Below, one piece after another: positions 36,601 to 46,979 of a DNA stretch of 64,000 bases. The DNA comes from Parus major (lineage: Eukaryota > Chordata > Aves > Passeriformes > Paridae). The stretch is from contig NC_031768.1 in NCBI RefSeq assembly GCF_001522545.3, positions 4,017,088-4,081,087 of the forward strand, given 5' to 3'. Within the stretch, counting starts at the first letter, position 1. Each line of letters opens with the position of its first letter. Under the pieces are notes generated by a model, which saw nothing but the letters and a program-made list of their open reading frames with translations, did no database searches and had not been told where the DNA came from. The translations under genes were made by a program, and so were the position numbers.

Positions 36601-39329
36601 AGGGAATGCAAGTGAAGCTGTTAGCTGAGCTCTTCCACAGTCCCTGGACAATTGCCAGGGGACACTTCAGTAAAACCTCCTGCAGTTGGTGGGATAACTG
36701 TCTCCTTGCCTCAGGGAACCTCAGCATTAAAGTTATTAAATAAAACAGCAAGTCTGGCAGTTGGCTATGAGAAGCAATTTATACCATTGTAAATGGATTA
36801 GCGAAATGTAATTTCTTTTAACGTTTCCGTTTCAATTATTTCAAATAGATGTGCAGTTATAAATGTTAAGGAATTGCTTAAATGTTTCTCACAATGGGAA
36901 AAGTAAATATAGGTTAGAGCTCCGCACTCCCAAGTGAATTTTCTGTTTCTGTGTTTTCTTTATTTCAAGGCTTTTCATGTATTTCTGTAAAAGTTGCCCA
37001 TTTGGAGACCAGGGAAAAAAAAATATTTGTGCTCCTGATGAAGCAGGGTATTATACTAATCAGGAAAATATAGATGTGAAATGTCTTGAGGACCAGAGGA
37101 AAGCCTACGGCTGTTCTTATCCTACATTCTCAGCTGGTATATTTTGACATCAAGAGCCTGGAGCAGTGCATGAGATACCAAGAGAGAGAGACTCCACCAC
37201 ATCTCTGCGTGTGTGAGAGGCAGGGGGGATCTCTCTGGAAAGTGCAGCTCTGTGGATTTCCTTTGAGAAGGGTTAATTAACATACATAGCCAGCAGCTCC
37301 CAAACTATCACCCTCTCGATGATTTCAGCAGTATCTCACCTGATCTCCGTTTTTTTCCCCTTTCCTCCATTTTTTCCCCTATTTTCTGCTGTGCTGTTGC
37401 AATTAAGCAATGAGATCTAACAAGAAGGATGACTACTGGCATGGGATAATCGTGTCCTTGGGGTGCAATCAAGCACCAAGAAGAAACCAGAGCTTCTCAT
37501 CCCCCATGGGCGCGATTTCCTGGGGACCGGCCGCGCCCGCCGGGAAAGGCAGAGGTGCCACAAATGGTTTGCTTTTACATTGAGCTGTTTTACCCCACAG
37601 TGGGTCAGAGCAGGCAGAAAGGCAGGGGCTGGTTGAAGCCAGCCCCACCAATGGCCCACCAGTGCCGAGCACCAGAGCGGAGAAATTCCCACCAGGGATT
37701 CAGCCGGGTGCGCAAAGCTCCCGCCTTTCAAAACCTCTCTCCGCAGCCAGCTGAATTCAAGTTGCTGGAGACTTTGAGAGAGGGGGTGGTGAGGGGCAAA
37801 AGTAGGGCAGCAAGGAATAAGGGATGAGGCTATCTCAGTTGAAAGCAGCCGTGGAGGAGCCTGAGGGCTGAGATGGCAGTCATCATCGATTCCAGGGAAG
37901 GGAGATGTCAAGGACAAGGAATGTCAAGCAGGAACAACAATACGGGTGCTTAGCAGAGCCAAGCCTTCCCAAAGCAGCAGAAATAAAGCTGCTGGGCTGC
38001 TGTGATTGGTCTGTTTGCTGCTTGAGAGAGCAAGAAAAATGTAAAATATATGATACATTTACAGTGTACGTCTGTCCTCTCCCTCCTGCCTACACAAAAC
38101 TAATTAAAAATATTCTCTCCCTCTCTTCCCCTCACTTCCCCACCCCCACTGGCATCATCTTGAAATAGTCTTTGCAAACAAAGTTAGATCCAGGCAGATG
38201 CTCTACATGGAACCAATCTTGTCAATATATAGATAAGCAGCAGCAATAGGCTGGCCCTGAACAAATAATCAAATGTTAAAGAAAGAGCTACAAGAAGCAC
38301 AAACACACTCCAGGTTTCTGCAGACTGCATCACTCTGGGTTTGTGTGTGTGTGTGTATTCCTGAAGCATCAACACCTGCCTTTGCAGGTGACAGAGTTTT
38401 ATGGCACAAAATGTATTTATCCAATGGTTTTTTACACATCATTTACAGCTGCTTCTCAAATAGGTGACAGAATGAATTGTGTTTCTGCTGATGCAGCACC
38501 AAACGTGCTGATACTTTCAGGTGTGCACACACACAGGTTTACACACAAATCCATGCAGAGAACAGCTGGGAAGCCAGCTCACCACAATATCTGTTGGGTT
38601 GGACCACTGAGCCTGTTGCTGAACCATCAAATAAATGCCAGCATCTCAGGGAAACAGCAAACAGGATGTTTTTAAGATGCTGAATGGCTAATAAACATTT
38701 TCAATGGTTTCAAAATTTGATTTTGCTTCATATCAAATAATTTTTAAATTATCCATAAGAGAGAAATAAGTGTCAGCACTTGGGTCATTGACTTGTGCTG
38801 GAATTATATAAACCCTGAAAATCCCTGACCACAGAGGAAATGATGAATTTGGGACTGCAGAGAATGGTGATTTTCCAGGCATGTTTATAAAGGAAAATCA
38901 AAATCCCCCTACATACATATTATAGAGCTATGGAGCACTGCAGGAAACCAGTAGAACTTCAAATTACGTTTTCATTTTCTATTCTGTCTCTGAAACCAAA
39001 ATACTTTTGTTTGACACCAACTTCAGTGAAGAAATCTTCCAGCAGATTATTTCCAACTGAGGCATTTTGTGACCCTTACCAACCAGAGGCTATCCTTGAC
39101 ATAGAGAATATTCCTTAGCAGAAACGATATCATCAATTTAGATATTCCCCATGTACAAGTCTTCTATTTCCTTCAACTTTCAACATGTCAAAATACATGA
39201 TACTTGCAAGGCAGGAAAACACTTTTTTTTATTTTATTTTGTAGAAAAGCTCATTTTCAACCTTCCTAAAAGCAGTGATTCTGTCTCACAATAAATATGG
39301 CATGATATTCACCCAAAACTTGTACTTAC
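27651..39329. other. Long non-coding stretch, no gene seen
   Basis: Nearly 12 kb shows no recognisable exon, CR1 end or LTR. The longest open frame is 165 codons (31,103-31,600, plus) and has no known motif or splice context. A-rich simple sequence lies near 30,921-30,990. A G- and T-rich run (GGGGTTTTGGGGG and following) lies at about 29,860-29,890. A small CpG-containing patch at 37,506-37,548 lies inside a GC-richer block (37,440-37,900). A short TG repeat is at 38,340-38,357. The scarcity of transposons over this length could mean selective constraint or only unrecognised old repeats. Confidence 0.5.
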
Positions 39330-39453
39330 CCAGGACCTCTGTGACATTACTCATTACTGTGCCATTACTTCTGGCACAGTAGGGAATTTCACTGCAATAA
39401 ACTGTAACCAAGGAAGACCCTCCTTTTTGCTGCTCCACTGTGGATTTGATTTT
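39330..39453 (-). CDS. Candidate internal coding exon, product unknown
   Basis: On the minus strand a pyrimidine-rich acceptor (CTTCCTTTTCCTAAATATGCAG) is followed by 124 bases that stay open in one frame, then by the strong donor CTGG|GTAAGTA. Read from the first base (phase 0) it encodes about 41 residues beginning KIKSTVEQQKGG, and it ends with one base of the next codon (phase 1). The peptide has two Cys and two N-glycosylation sequons (NGT and NVT), which would suit an extracellular domain. I recognise no family. Both splice sites are better than most chance pairs in this window, but neither a neighbouring exon in matching phase nor homology has been shown. Confidence 0.35.
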
Positions 39454-40014
39454 CTGCATATTTAGGAAAAGGAAGATATTTCTGTCTGAATAAATTAGTT
39501 TTCCTAGTAAGGTGTTTTCCACATACATGAAGAAATATTATCCCCATTGCTCACGGTTTTCCAGTTCAAAGGGGAGAAAAAAGAAGCTGGAAACGTAGAA
39601 CACAAGGGAACACTTGTTCACATTGTTTCTTTTAAGCAGTGATCCTTTCTGTAGCTATTACTAGGGATTATTTTGAGTACTCCTTGGCTGGAATAGGACA
39701 GGCTTGATAAGCAGATAGTCATATTCCTCAAAGGGTTTTGGCCTCCTGTGTCAGAGCTGGAGTCTGTCTATCAAACTCCCACCCCGGATTAGAGGTTAAA
39801 ACCTCCCCAGCCCACACTGGGGGCGGCCAGCAGAGAGGAGGAAGGCTCCTGGAGCATCCTCTTTCCTTGGAGAGGCAGAGGTGGCTTTGAGAATGGCACT
39901 GTCAATAAGGACAGAGGCAGGCAGAAGCTGCAGTTGGGTTATTCCCTTTTGATAAGGGCTTTGGCAGCTGTTTGGGCCCAGAGCACATCCTCACAGCAGT
40001 GAGGAGGTGCAGAG
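39454..40014. other. Non-coding stretch, GC-richer toward the right
   Basis: This would be intron upstream of the candidate exon on the minus strand. From about 39,780 it is richer in G and C with the segment CCCACACTGGGGGCGGCCAG. It could be a conserved regulatory patch or an unrecognised repeat. No coding is evident. Confidence 0.4.
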
Positions 40015-40162
40015 CCAGGGACAGTGACACCTCCCACTGCTGCACAGAGCTTCAGCCTGGCCTTGGACACTTCACAGGGATGGAGCAGACACAGCTTCTC
40101 TGGGCAAACTCTGCCAGGGCCTCACCACCCTCACAGTAAAGAATTTTTTCCTAATATCTGAT

Positions 40163-40445
40163 TATTGCCCTGAAAACTAAGCCTTCTGATCTTGTTTTCA
40201 TAGTTTTGGTTACTTTCCCAGGAAAGTAACTATAAACAGAAGTTGTTTACACATTCCTTCTAAGAAATGTTCTTTGATGGACATTTCTCATGACCAGTGT
40301 GATTGGGAAGGTGGCAACTTATTTATCCAAACCTTGGTCATAGTCAAGAATCTATAAATACTGGAGTCAGAAAACAAAGTTACTTCTTTTCCTGTCATAC
40401 CACTGAGACGTGTTCATGTGAATCATTCCGTGTCCTTTAGCGACA
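40163..40445 (+). mobile_element. Solo LTR inserted in CR1, 6-bp target duplication
   Basis: A 283-bp insertion is flanked on both sides by TCTGAT (40,157-40,162 and 40,446-40,451). It ends in GCGACA and carries a TATAAATA box at 40,353-40,360. It starts with TA where TG is expected, a single transition. A 6-bp duplication is typical of ERVK-type (beta-like) integration in birds. No internal retroviral sequence is present, so it is a solo LTR left by recombination between two LTRs. The CR1 on either side continues without loss. Confidence 0.8.
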
Positions 40446-40747
40446 TCTGATCTAAACCTTTTTCTACTTAAAGCCGTTGCTCCTTCTCCTATCAACACAT
40501 GACCTTGTAAAGGAGTCCCTCCCCAGCTCTTCTGCAGCCCCTTTTAGGCACTGGAAGCTGCTCCAAGGTCTCTCTGGAGCCTTCTCCAGACTGAGCAGCC
40601 CCAGCTCTCTCAGCTTGGTTTCATAGGAAAGGTGCTCCAGCCCTGTGGCCACCTCCATGCAGGTTCACACCTGTCCTGTGCTGCTGGCACCCGAGCTGGG
40701 GGCAGCTCTGAGGGTGGATTTTCCTGCAGAGAGGCAGAACCCCACTC

Positions 40748-41432
40748 TGTAAGAGATGCTTTCAGGGTGTGGACAGTCTGGGACATGGCAGAGACCTCTA
40801 TAGTCGAGTTAGATGTTTGTAGTTTATTTCAGGGTGTGAGAGAGAGACAGCCCTGCTAGGAGCCAGCAGATGAAGCTCAGAGCAGGCTCAGAGAGAACAA
40901 TACAAAAGGGGGTAAAATATGAATACATGAGTTTAAGACTTAAGATTGCTAAGAAAGAGAGTAACAGAACAGAAATGAGAGAGCCAGGAAAAAGAGGATG
41001 AAAGAGAGAAGCAAGAGGACGCAAGAGTAACAAGAGAAACAAGAGCGTAGAAAGAGTGAGGTAAGAGCAAGCAAGAGAGCGTAGCAAGAGAGTGAGCTCT
41101 CCTTTACAATTGCTTATATAATCTATACATTGAATATTCTGTTCCTTTACTAACCAATCTTTCTAAGTATACTAATACAGTAACATTTGTGTGTGACCTA
41201 TAGAAATCGCTGCTTTTGCATATTTTTAGTTATCTCAGGGGTACTTTGGACTTTTCCTTATAAGACTGGGGAGAGGGGTCTCAGCTAAGTTTTATTGGGG
41301 GAAAGAATGTGTTCTGGCATGCCAGACAGGTTTATTTGAATTATTCAAACTGTGCTTTCGTTTGTATTTCTTCCTTAGCCTTTCTGGTTAAGGAGTCATA
41401 TTTATAATTTCTTTCTAATTCTACTTTTCCAA
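40748..41432 (-). mobile_element. Solo LTR inserted in CR1, about 685 bp
   Basis: On the minus strand the insertion begins with TTGGAAAAGTAG, has a TATATAAG-type box near 41,112-41,120 and an AATAAA signal at 40,823-40,828, and ends near CTCTTACA. The flanks CCCCACTC and CCCCCCTC look like a slightly diverged target duplication (5 bp would suit an ERVL-type element). The middle, about 40,930-41,095, is very purine-rich with repeated CAAGAG units. There is no gag, pol or env sequence. The minus-strand open frame at 40,824-41,087 lies wholly in the LTR and is not a gene. Confidence 0.75.
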
Positions 41433-41535
41433 CCCCCCTCCCTCACTGCCCACACTGCTGTGGATGCAGCACAGGGTACAGTCTGGCTTTCTGGGCTGTG
41501 AGAGCACACTCCTGGGTCACTTCCTCTTCTGAGAC

Positions 41536-43206
41536 ACAAATTCTCTCTACAGAAGCAAAACTTCATCTGTAAAATATATCTTGGGCTTTTAGAGACAGGC
41601 TAGGCTTTCCCTCATGTTTTCCTCCCCCACATTATTTCTATAGGTATTGGCACAGCCCTCTTGCCTCCTTCCAGCTCGTGACACTGCTGACATGGGGCTT
41701 TGACAGATCTTGTTCTGGTTCAGCAGAGCCTCGTGCACCTTCACATCTCCCCCTCTGCACCAAGAGCTGAAGGGGCTTTGATTCTGGCAGCATCAGGGCC
41801 CTGATTCCCAGTGGGTTCTATTAATGTCTCATCTGAGCTCTGGCTTCCCATCTGCATAGATGTTCATATTACCTTGCTGAAACGAAGCAAGGAAAAGCTC
41901 TGAGGAGCTGGCTTGTCTCGAGGCTGTTTGTCTTTTCTGTACAGCTGCAGGCAAGCATCTGTAAACTTTCAATATTTGCTCTAAATGAAATGTCTGGCAG
42001 CTAGAACTCCATTTCATGTAGCACTGCTGGTACAGACAAGATGTACCCTGTAAATAAAAAAAAGAAAGCCCCTTGGGATGCTAGTGCTGCTGGTAACAGA
42101 AGTGTTAATTGCCCTTCCTTGGCCTGGTTTTAGCTTACCAATGTCTCATCTTTATCATTATCAATATAAATTCCTATCTTATGAGTTAAACAGCCACCAT
42201 GAAGTTACTTGGACATAGAAGAGTTGCTATCAGGTATACTAGATGTCCTTTTTTAACTATTATGTGGTTATTAGGGATTAAGGAAGCACTGATGTAGACA
42301 GAATTACCTTGTACACTAGGAAAATACAACTTTAAAGCAGCATTGAAGCTAACCCTGTTGTTTGTGCCTATCCCAAAACAGGACCACTGTTAATATCCTG
42401 TTATTTCTAGTGGGTGATAGTTTAATTTGTTCTTCTAGCTCTCCACAGACATGGAAAAGCTGCAGGTTTTGCAGTGATTCTGGGTGTCAGCAGAACATTG
42501 TGCCCATATCATGCACACCAATGTGAATATTTCTTGTGATTACATTAATTTGTTGTTTCTCACCTTCTCCAGCATGACCATGCACCATTTTAGCACTTGG
42601 CCTTTTTAGACCTGGTTGGCTCCAGGTCTCCTTTTAGCCTCAGACTGCTCAAGTGTCACTTTTTATGTCTAGTGTCACTTTTTAAGACATAAACCAGGGT
42701 ATAGCACCAGCCTCTGCAAGTACCACTGAAACATTGTCAGATGCTTCCTGGGAGAGCAATATTTAAGAGAGATTTCTATTTTTACCTTTAGGTTCAAATT
42801 CTCAAGTCTGAGAGCTGTACAACCAAATCAACAGGAAACCTTAACCTCTTGCACTGCAAGCAACAGAAAAATCTTGTCTTTACTACAAAAACATAGAGGA
42901 AATTAGAGAAACTATTACACAGCTACATGGAAAGGGCAACAGCTCTCAGCTGTAAACTCAGGTGTGGTCAGACAGAACTACACAGTAACTGAAAAATCTC
43001 CTTTTTTCTGCTAATAAATCCCTGTGTAAAATATATCTAATCTCCCACTAGCTAACACTAACTGAAACTTGCTATGTTGGTTAGGTTTCCAGAGCCTCTT
43101 TTCTCATGTTTAAAGTATTGCATGGTGAAGAAGGATTTTAGCCCCTTAATTGCACATTGAAATTATTTTCAGGTTTTTTTATGTGCATCATACTAGCCAC
43201 GTTTAC
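41536..43206. other. Non-coding stretch
   Basis: No exon is supported. If the exon at 43,207-43,458 is terminal, this is its 3' UTR and downstream flank. A possible ATTAAA polyadenylation signal on the minus strand lies at 42,421-42,426. A small local oddity at 42,647-42,693 combines a 14-bp direct repeat (AGTGTCACTTTTTA) with 9-bp inverted arms (TTTATGTCT and AGACATAAA). Confidence 0.45.
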
Positions 43207-43458
43207 CATTCTGTTATCATTAGTGCTTGAGGACATCTTTCATTTGTCTGCTTAGAGGTTTTTACATAGAACTCCCAGAGGCTGAAGTCATCATCTTGCT
43301 GAGTTTGAAAGTTTTCTTTTCCAGCATTTTGTTCTTCCATCTCAAGGGCCTGACATTTTTTTAAACTCTTGGCATTCTCTTCAGTAACAAGGTTGAAATT
43401 TGAATATGCTACATCAATTTGGCTTCTGTTTGATGCCTCACTCAGGCTCACAGCCTGG
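43203..43458 (-). CDS. Candidate terminal or internal coding exon, product unknown
   Basis: On the minus strand a good acceptor (TTTTTTTCTCTCCCCTCAG) is followed by an 84-codon open frame ending in TGG TAA at 43,203-43,205. The first exon base completes a codon begun upstream. The predicted peptide is hydrophilic and rich in Gln, Asn, Glu and Lys, for example EENAKSLKKCQALEMEEQN followed by QQDDDFSLWEFYVKTSKQ. That composition is unlike the low-complexity frames elsewhere and looks like a cytoplasmic tail or coiled region. An alternative donor, GAATG|GTAAAC, overlaps the stop, so the exon could be internal at 43,207-43,458 (252 bp). Its phase does not join directly to the exon at 39,453. I recognise no family. 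Confidence 0.35.
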
Positions 43459-44158
43459 CTGAGGGGAGAGAAAAAAATGAATATGAATGCCAACCATCTA
43501 TTGGGATAACTCAGTAAAAATCAGCAGGTCTCAGGCTGTAACTGAGAAGGAGCACTACCCCATAAGTGAGAATGAATCTATTTTGCATGAAATTATAGAA
43601 ATATAAGTTGACAGTGATATAACAAAGTTATATAAATTTAGCACCAGTCCAAGAGGAGTTTAGAGTTAATCTGGTGGCAAGGCAGTAACTCCCTGCACTT
43701 TTAAGGACATGGAATAATTTCATGAATTGATTTAATAGTTAAAGGAATATTCAGTCCTAAGAGGAAAAGAAAACCATACAAACCTAAGGTTAATGCAGAC
43801 TGGTCCCAGTGGATGTCTTTTATTCCTTGATGCTGTCTCTGAGGCTTCAAATGTTCCTGTGTTTCTATGCAAATGAGCTGCTTACAAAATCCAACTCTTT
43901 CAAGTGTGTTCTAAGTGCCGCTGTCTATGTCGTTTTACAGTAAACACATTTTTGTTGCACAGCAATATGTTTCTCTTAGAAGATGGGTAAATATGCAAAA
44001 TGTTTCTGTAACTATTTGTCAGATAGTCAAACAGATTTTTTGTCTATCCTCGGGCCCCTTTTATGTTCTCTCTCTGTGAACATATGCGACAAGAGCTCTC
44101 CCAACACAAACACTTGAAGGAATCAAATTGCAGGCTCTTTTTCTACCAACATTTGCAC

Positions 44159-44189
<31 letters not shown>

Positions 44190-44721
44190 AAAAGAAAAAG
44201 AGAAGAGTAGTATATTTTATCATGCAATAGAGTAGAACCACCCTGTGAATTGCAAGCAGCTCTTACAATTCCTGATTTTGCAGGAACTTTTAAAGTCTGG
44301 TTGATCCTTGTGCTGGTGCCATTTGATATATAAAGATTTCAGGAAGTGGAGTGAGAAATGGAGGCCAAAGTCCTCGTTGATATGTCAGCAACCAGATGTC
44401 AACGAGACCATCTCCCAGTTTCCCTGGAGCCACTCCAGATGCAATGTGTGACAAATGAACAGTTGGTCAAACCATAGCCCAGGCAAAGCGAAAATGCTGC
44501 TGAGAGAACACGGGCGTGCTGAAGGACTTCCCTCTTCTGCTTTTGAGGACATTTGTTCAGGGGCTGGTTCTTTTGCAGCTTCAAAGACTCTGCACTGGTA
44601 AAAGTCAGGTTCCCCAGTTTGCTGAGCCAGTGATTATCCACAGGCTGCTGTGGGCACACCCAGCTCACCAGGCTTTTTTCCACCGCAGATGACCCAAGGG
44701 AAGTTGGTGTTTTTGGAAAAA
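43459..44721. other. Non-coding stretch with A-rich tract
   Basis: An A-rich run broken by G bases spans 44,159-44,207 and may be an old poly-A tail or simple slippage. A minus-strand open frame at 44,399-44,746 (115 codons) partly overlaps the CR1 to its right and lacks clear splice sites, so it is not called. Confidence 0.5.
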
Positions 44722-44930
44722 ATTTCTTATGAGGGTGGTGAGGCATTAGAACAGGGTGTCCAGAGCAGCTGGGGCTGCCCCTGGATCCCTGGAAGTGCCC
44801 AAGGCCAGGCTGGATGGGGCTTGGAGCAACCTGGGACAGGGGAAGGTGTCCCTGCCCATGGCAGGGAGTGGAATGAGATGAGGTTTAAGGTTCCTTCCAA
44901 CCCAAACCATTCTGGGATTCTGTGATTTCA
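44722..44930 (+). repeat. CR1 LINE 3' end, well preserved
   Basis: The plus strand shows the classic series: GAGGGTGGTGAGGCATTAGA, CCAAGGCCAGGCTGGATGGG, CCTGCCCATGGCAGGGAGTG and CATTCTGGGATTCTGTGAT. About 205 bases match the avian CR1 consensus as I know it with few differences, so this is among the younger copies in the window. Confidence 0.93.
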
Positions 44931-46979
44931 CTTCAAGTCTGGGATGGGATCTTGCCTGGCTCCCAGGCTGTCTGCACCGTGTTCCATCAGGCCCTGTCCT
45001 TGTCATGTCTCCACGTGCAGGGGTTTCAGCCCACCCTGTGCCCAGAATGCAGAGTGGGTATGGAGTCATGGAAAAACACAAATCAAGAAGTTGGGAAGTT
45101 GCCATTAAACAGGCTCTTGTGATGTCACTGAGACAAAAGCTTTTGTTGAATATGAAATTTTGCCTTTCTCCACTTAATAAAAAATTACCTCATAAGCAAA
45201 CAACCAGATCTAAATCACATGTGCCTGTAACAAACTGCATCTCATGTTCCAGTGTCTCGTTTACATGAAAGTTAGTATGGATTTTTTATTATTTTGGGTC
45301 TTTGCAACCTCAGATAGAGAGCCCTTGATAGAGATAGATAGAGATGTCTGCAAATCTTCTTTTCTAGGTGAAAAATACTCAATTGTTGTTGACCACAAAT
45401 AGTCTCTTCAAAATATTCTGGAAGACAGAAAAGACACTCTTTCACTCTTCCACTTTCCACGCCCAAATTTAAACTTTGGCTGTTTAGGTGGTTGTGTTGT
45501 TCCATTTATGCTCTGATATAATGCACCAAAGATTCAACCATAATTATTCTTAAAGCACAACTTCAACAGCATCTTTTCAAGAGCTGTATAAAGAATGCTT
45601 TGATTCAAGCTTCTGTGCACCAAAATGAATGAGACCTTTTGTGAGGAGCACTCTCAAATACACCCAGGAAGCCACAAATGATGTGCCTGGCTACAGGCAG
45701 GCCTCCAAACCACTAAGAACTGTTAACACAGTGGTTCTACTTTATCTGGGAGAAAGTTTTTCTGTTTATGAACCAATCATCCAGTCTGCCACTCTTCCTG
45801 TGACTCAAAACACGTGCAAGGAAGTGTTATTTTCACACAAGGTCCCAGATTTTGAGATTAGTTTGGTAAACACTGCAGTGATTTTTTTGTTCTACAGTCA
45901 CACAGCCACGGAAGCACAGATGGTTTTTGTTTTTAAGAGACCAGCCAACACTCCCAAATTATTTTCCTATAGCAACTCTACATTTGTGCAAAGCTCCACG
46001 ATGTAATATTGCTGGAAGTCTTGCAAGCTCTGTACATTATCTTACCAATTTCTTGTGTGATATGGCAGAGGATACAAATGTAGAGCATGAAGACATCTTG
46101 CTATGGACAGAGTCTCATTTTTATACCCAAATCTACTCCAGACCTGTCATTCTGGAGTTATGAGAGCAGTTATATCACTTCTTGTGAGCCTTTCACCACA
46201 GAGACTTGCATGTTTTTATTGCCTCAGCAAGAAGGGCCCATCAGACTGCAGAAAACATGGAGCTTCTAGAAGAAGTGATGAATGTGAATCTCAGCAGGAA
46301 CAATTTGCTACCAAATAGAGGAGTTTTGTAAAAATGAGAAGTAAAATCTGAGAATTCGAGTTCTTGCTAGCAATATAAATAAGAATGTTGTTGCAGGCAT
46401 TTTCAAATCTATCCAGGAAAATTCCAGGAGTGGTAATCAATGCAAAGTGATTCCAGTGCAAGGGAGACCAGACAATGATGAGGACAATGGTTCCTCTAAG
46501 TTGGAGGAGTCTCCAAGGTGAAGTTTGTCCATGTCCTGCATCAAAACTACTTCCATAAAGAAAGAAAAGGGTCACTGTCATAGGAGACTCTGTCCTGAGG
46601 AGAACAGAAGGGCCAATATGCAGACTTTGTTTTTTAAGGAATGCCTGCTGCCTCCTTGGGACCAGGGTTAAAGCTTCCCACCCTGCTGCAGCCCTCAGAT
46701 CAGTCCATGGTGACTTTTTTCAAGAGGCAGTGAGCCAGTTGTAACAAGAAAGCTCAAGAGAGAGACTTCAGGTCCTTGGGACAACTGATTCAAGGATCAG
46801 GAGCACAAGCAGTGTTCTCTTCTATCCTTCCAGCTGCAGGGAATGATCGAAAGTCCAGAGATCCATAGCTGGCTCCAAGCCTGGTGTCACTGTCAGAATT
46901 TTAATCATGGATTGGGACAGAAAGGGCACACCTGTCTTAAAAGGGGGAAAGAACTTTTTGTGCAGGAGTTAACAGGGCT
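44931..46979. other. Non-coding stretch
   Basis: No gene is supported. Open frames of 96-125 codons at 45,629-46,006 (plus) and 46,291-46,581 (minus) have no recognisable domain or good splice context. A short GATA-rich run lies at 45,312-45,345. Part of the right end (from about 46,600) may already belong to the 5' region of the CR1 that follows. Confidence 0.45.

Larger units (their letters stand above)
40015..41535 (-). repeat. CR1 LINE copy split by two LTR insertions
   Basis: Three separate pieces read as one continuous CR1 in minus orientation: 40,015-40,162, 40,446-40,747 and 41,433-41,535. Piece one has the GCCTGGCCTTGGACACTTC segment, and piece two the AGACTGAGCAGCCCCAGCTC segment. 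Piece three has CTGGCTTTCTGGGCTGTGAG. Each break falls exactly where an LTR was inserted. Without the LTRs the element would be about 550 bp, the 3' non-coding part plus the end of the reverse-transcriptase region. The far 3' terminal tail is not clear at the left edge. Confidence 0.85.

Noticed and set aside
44399..44746. 115-codon minus-strand open frame as an exon
   Set aside because: It runs into the CR1 at 44.72 kb, has no clear acceptor or donor, and has no known domain.
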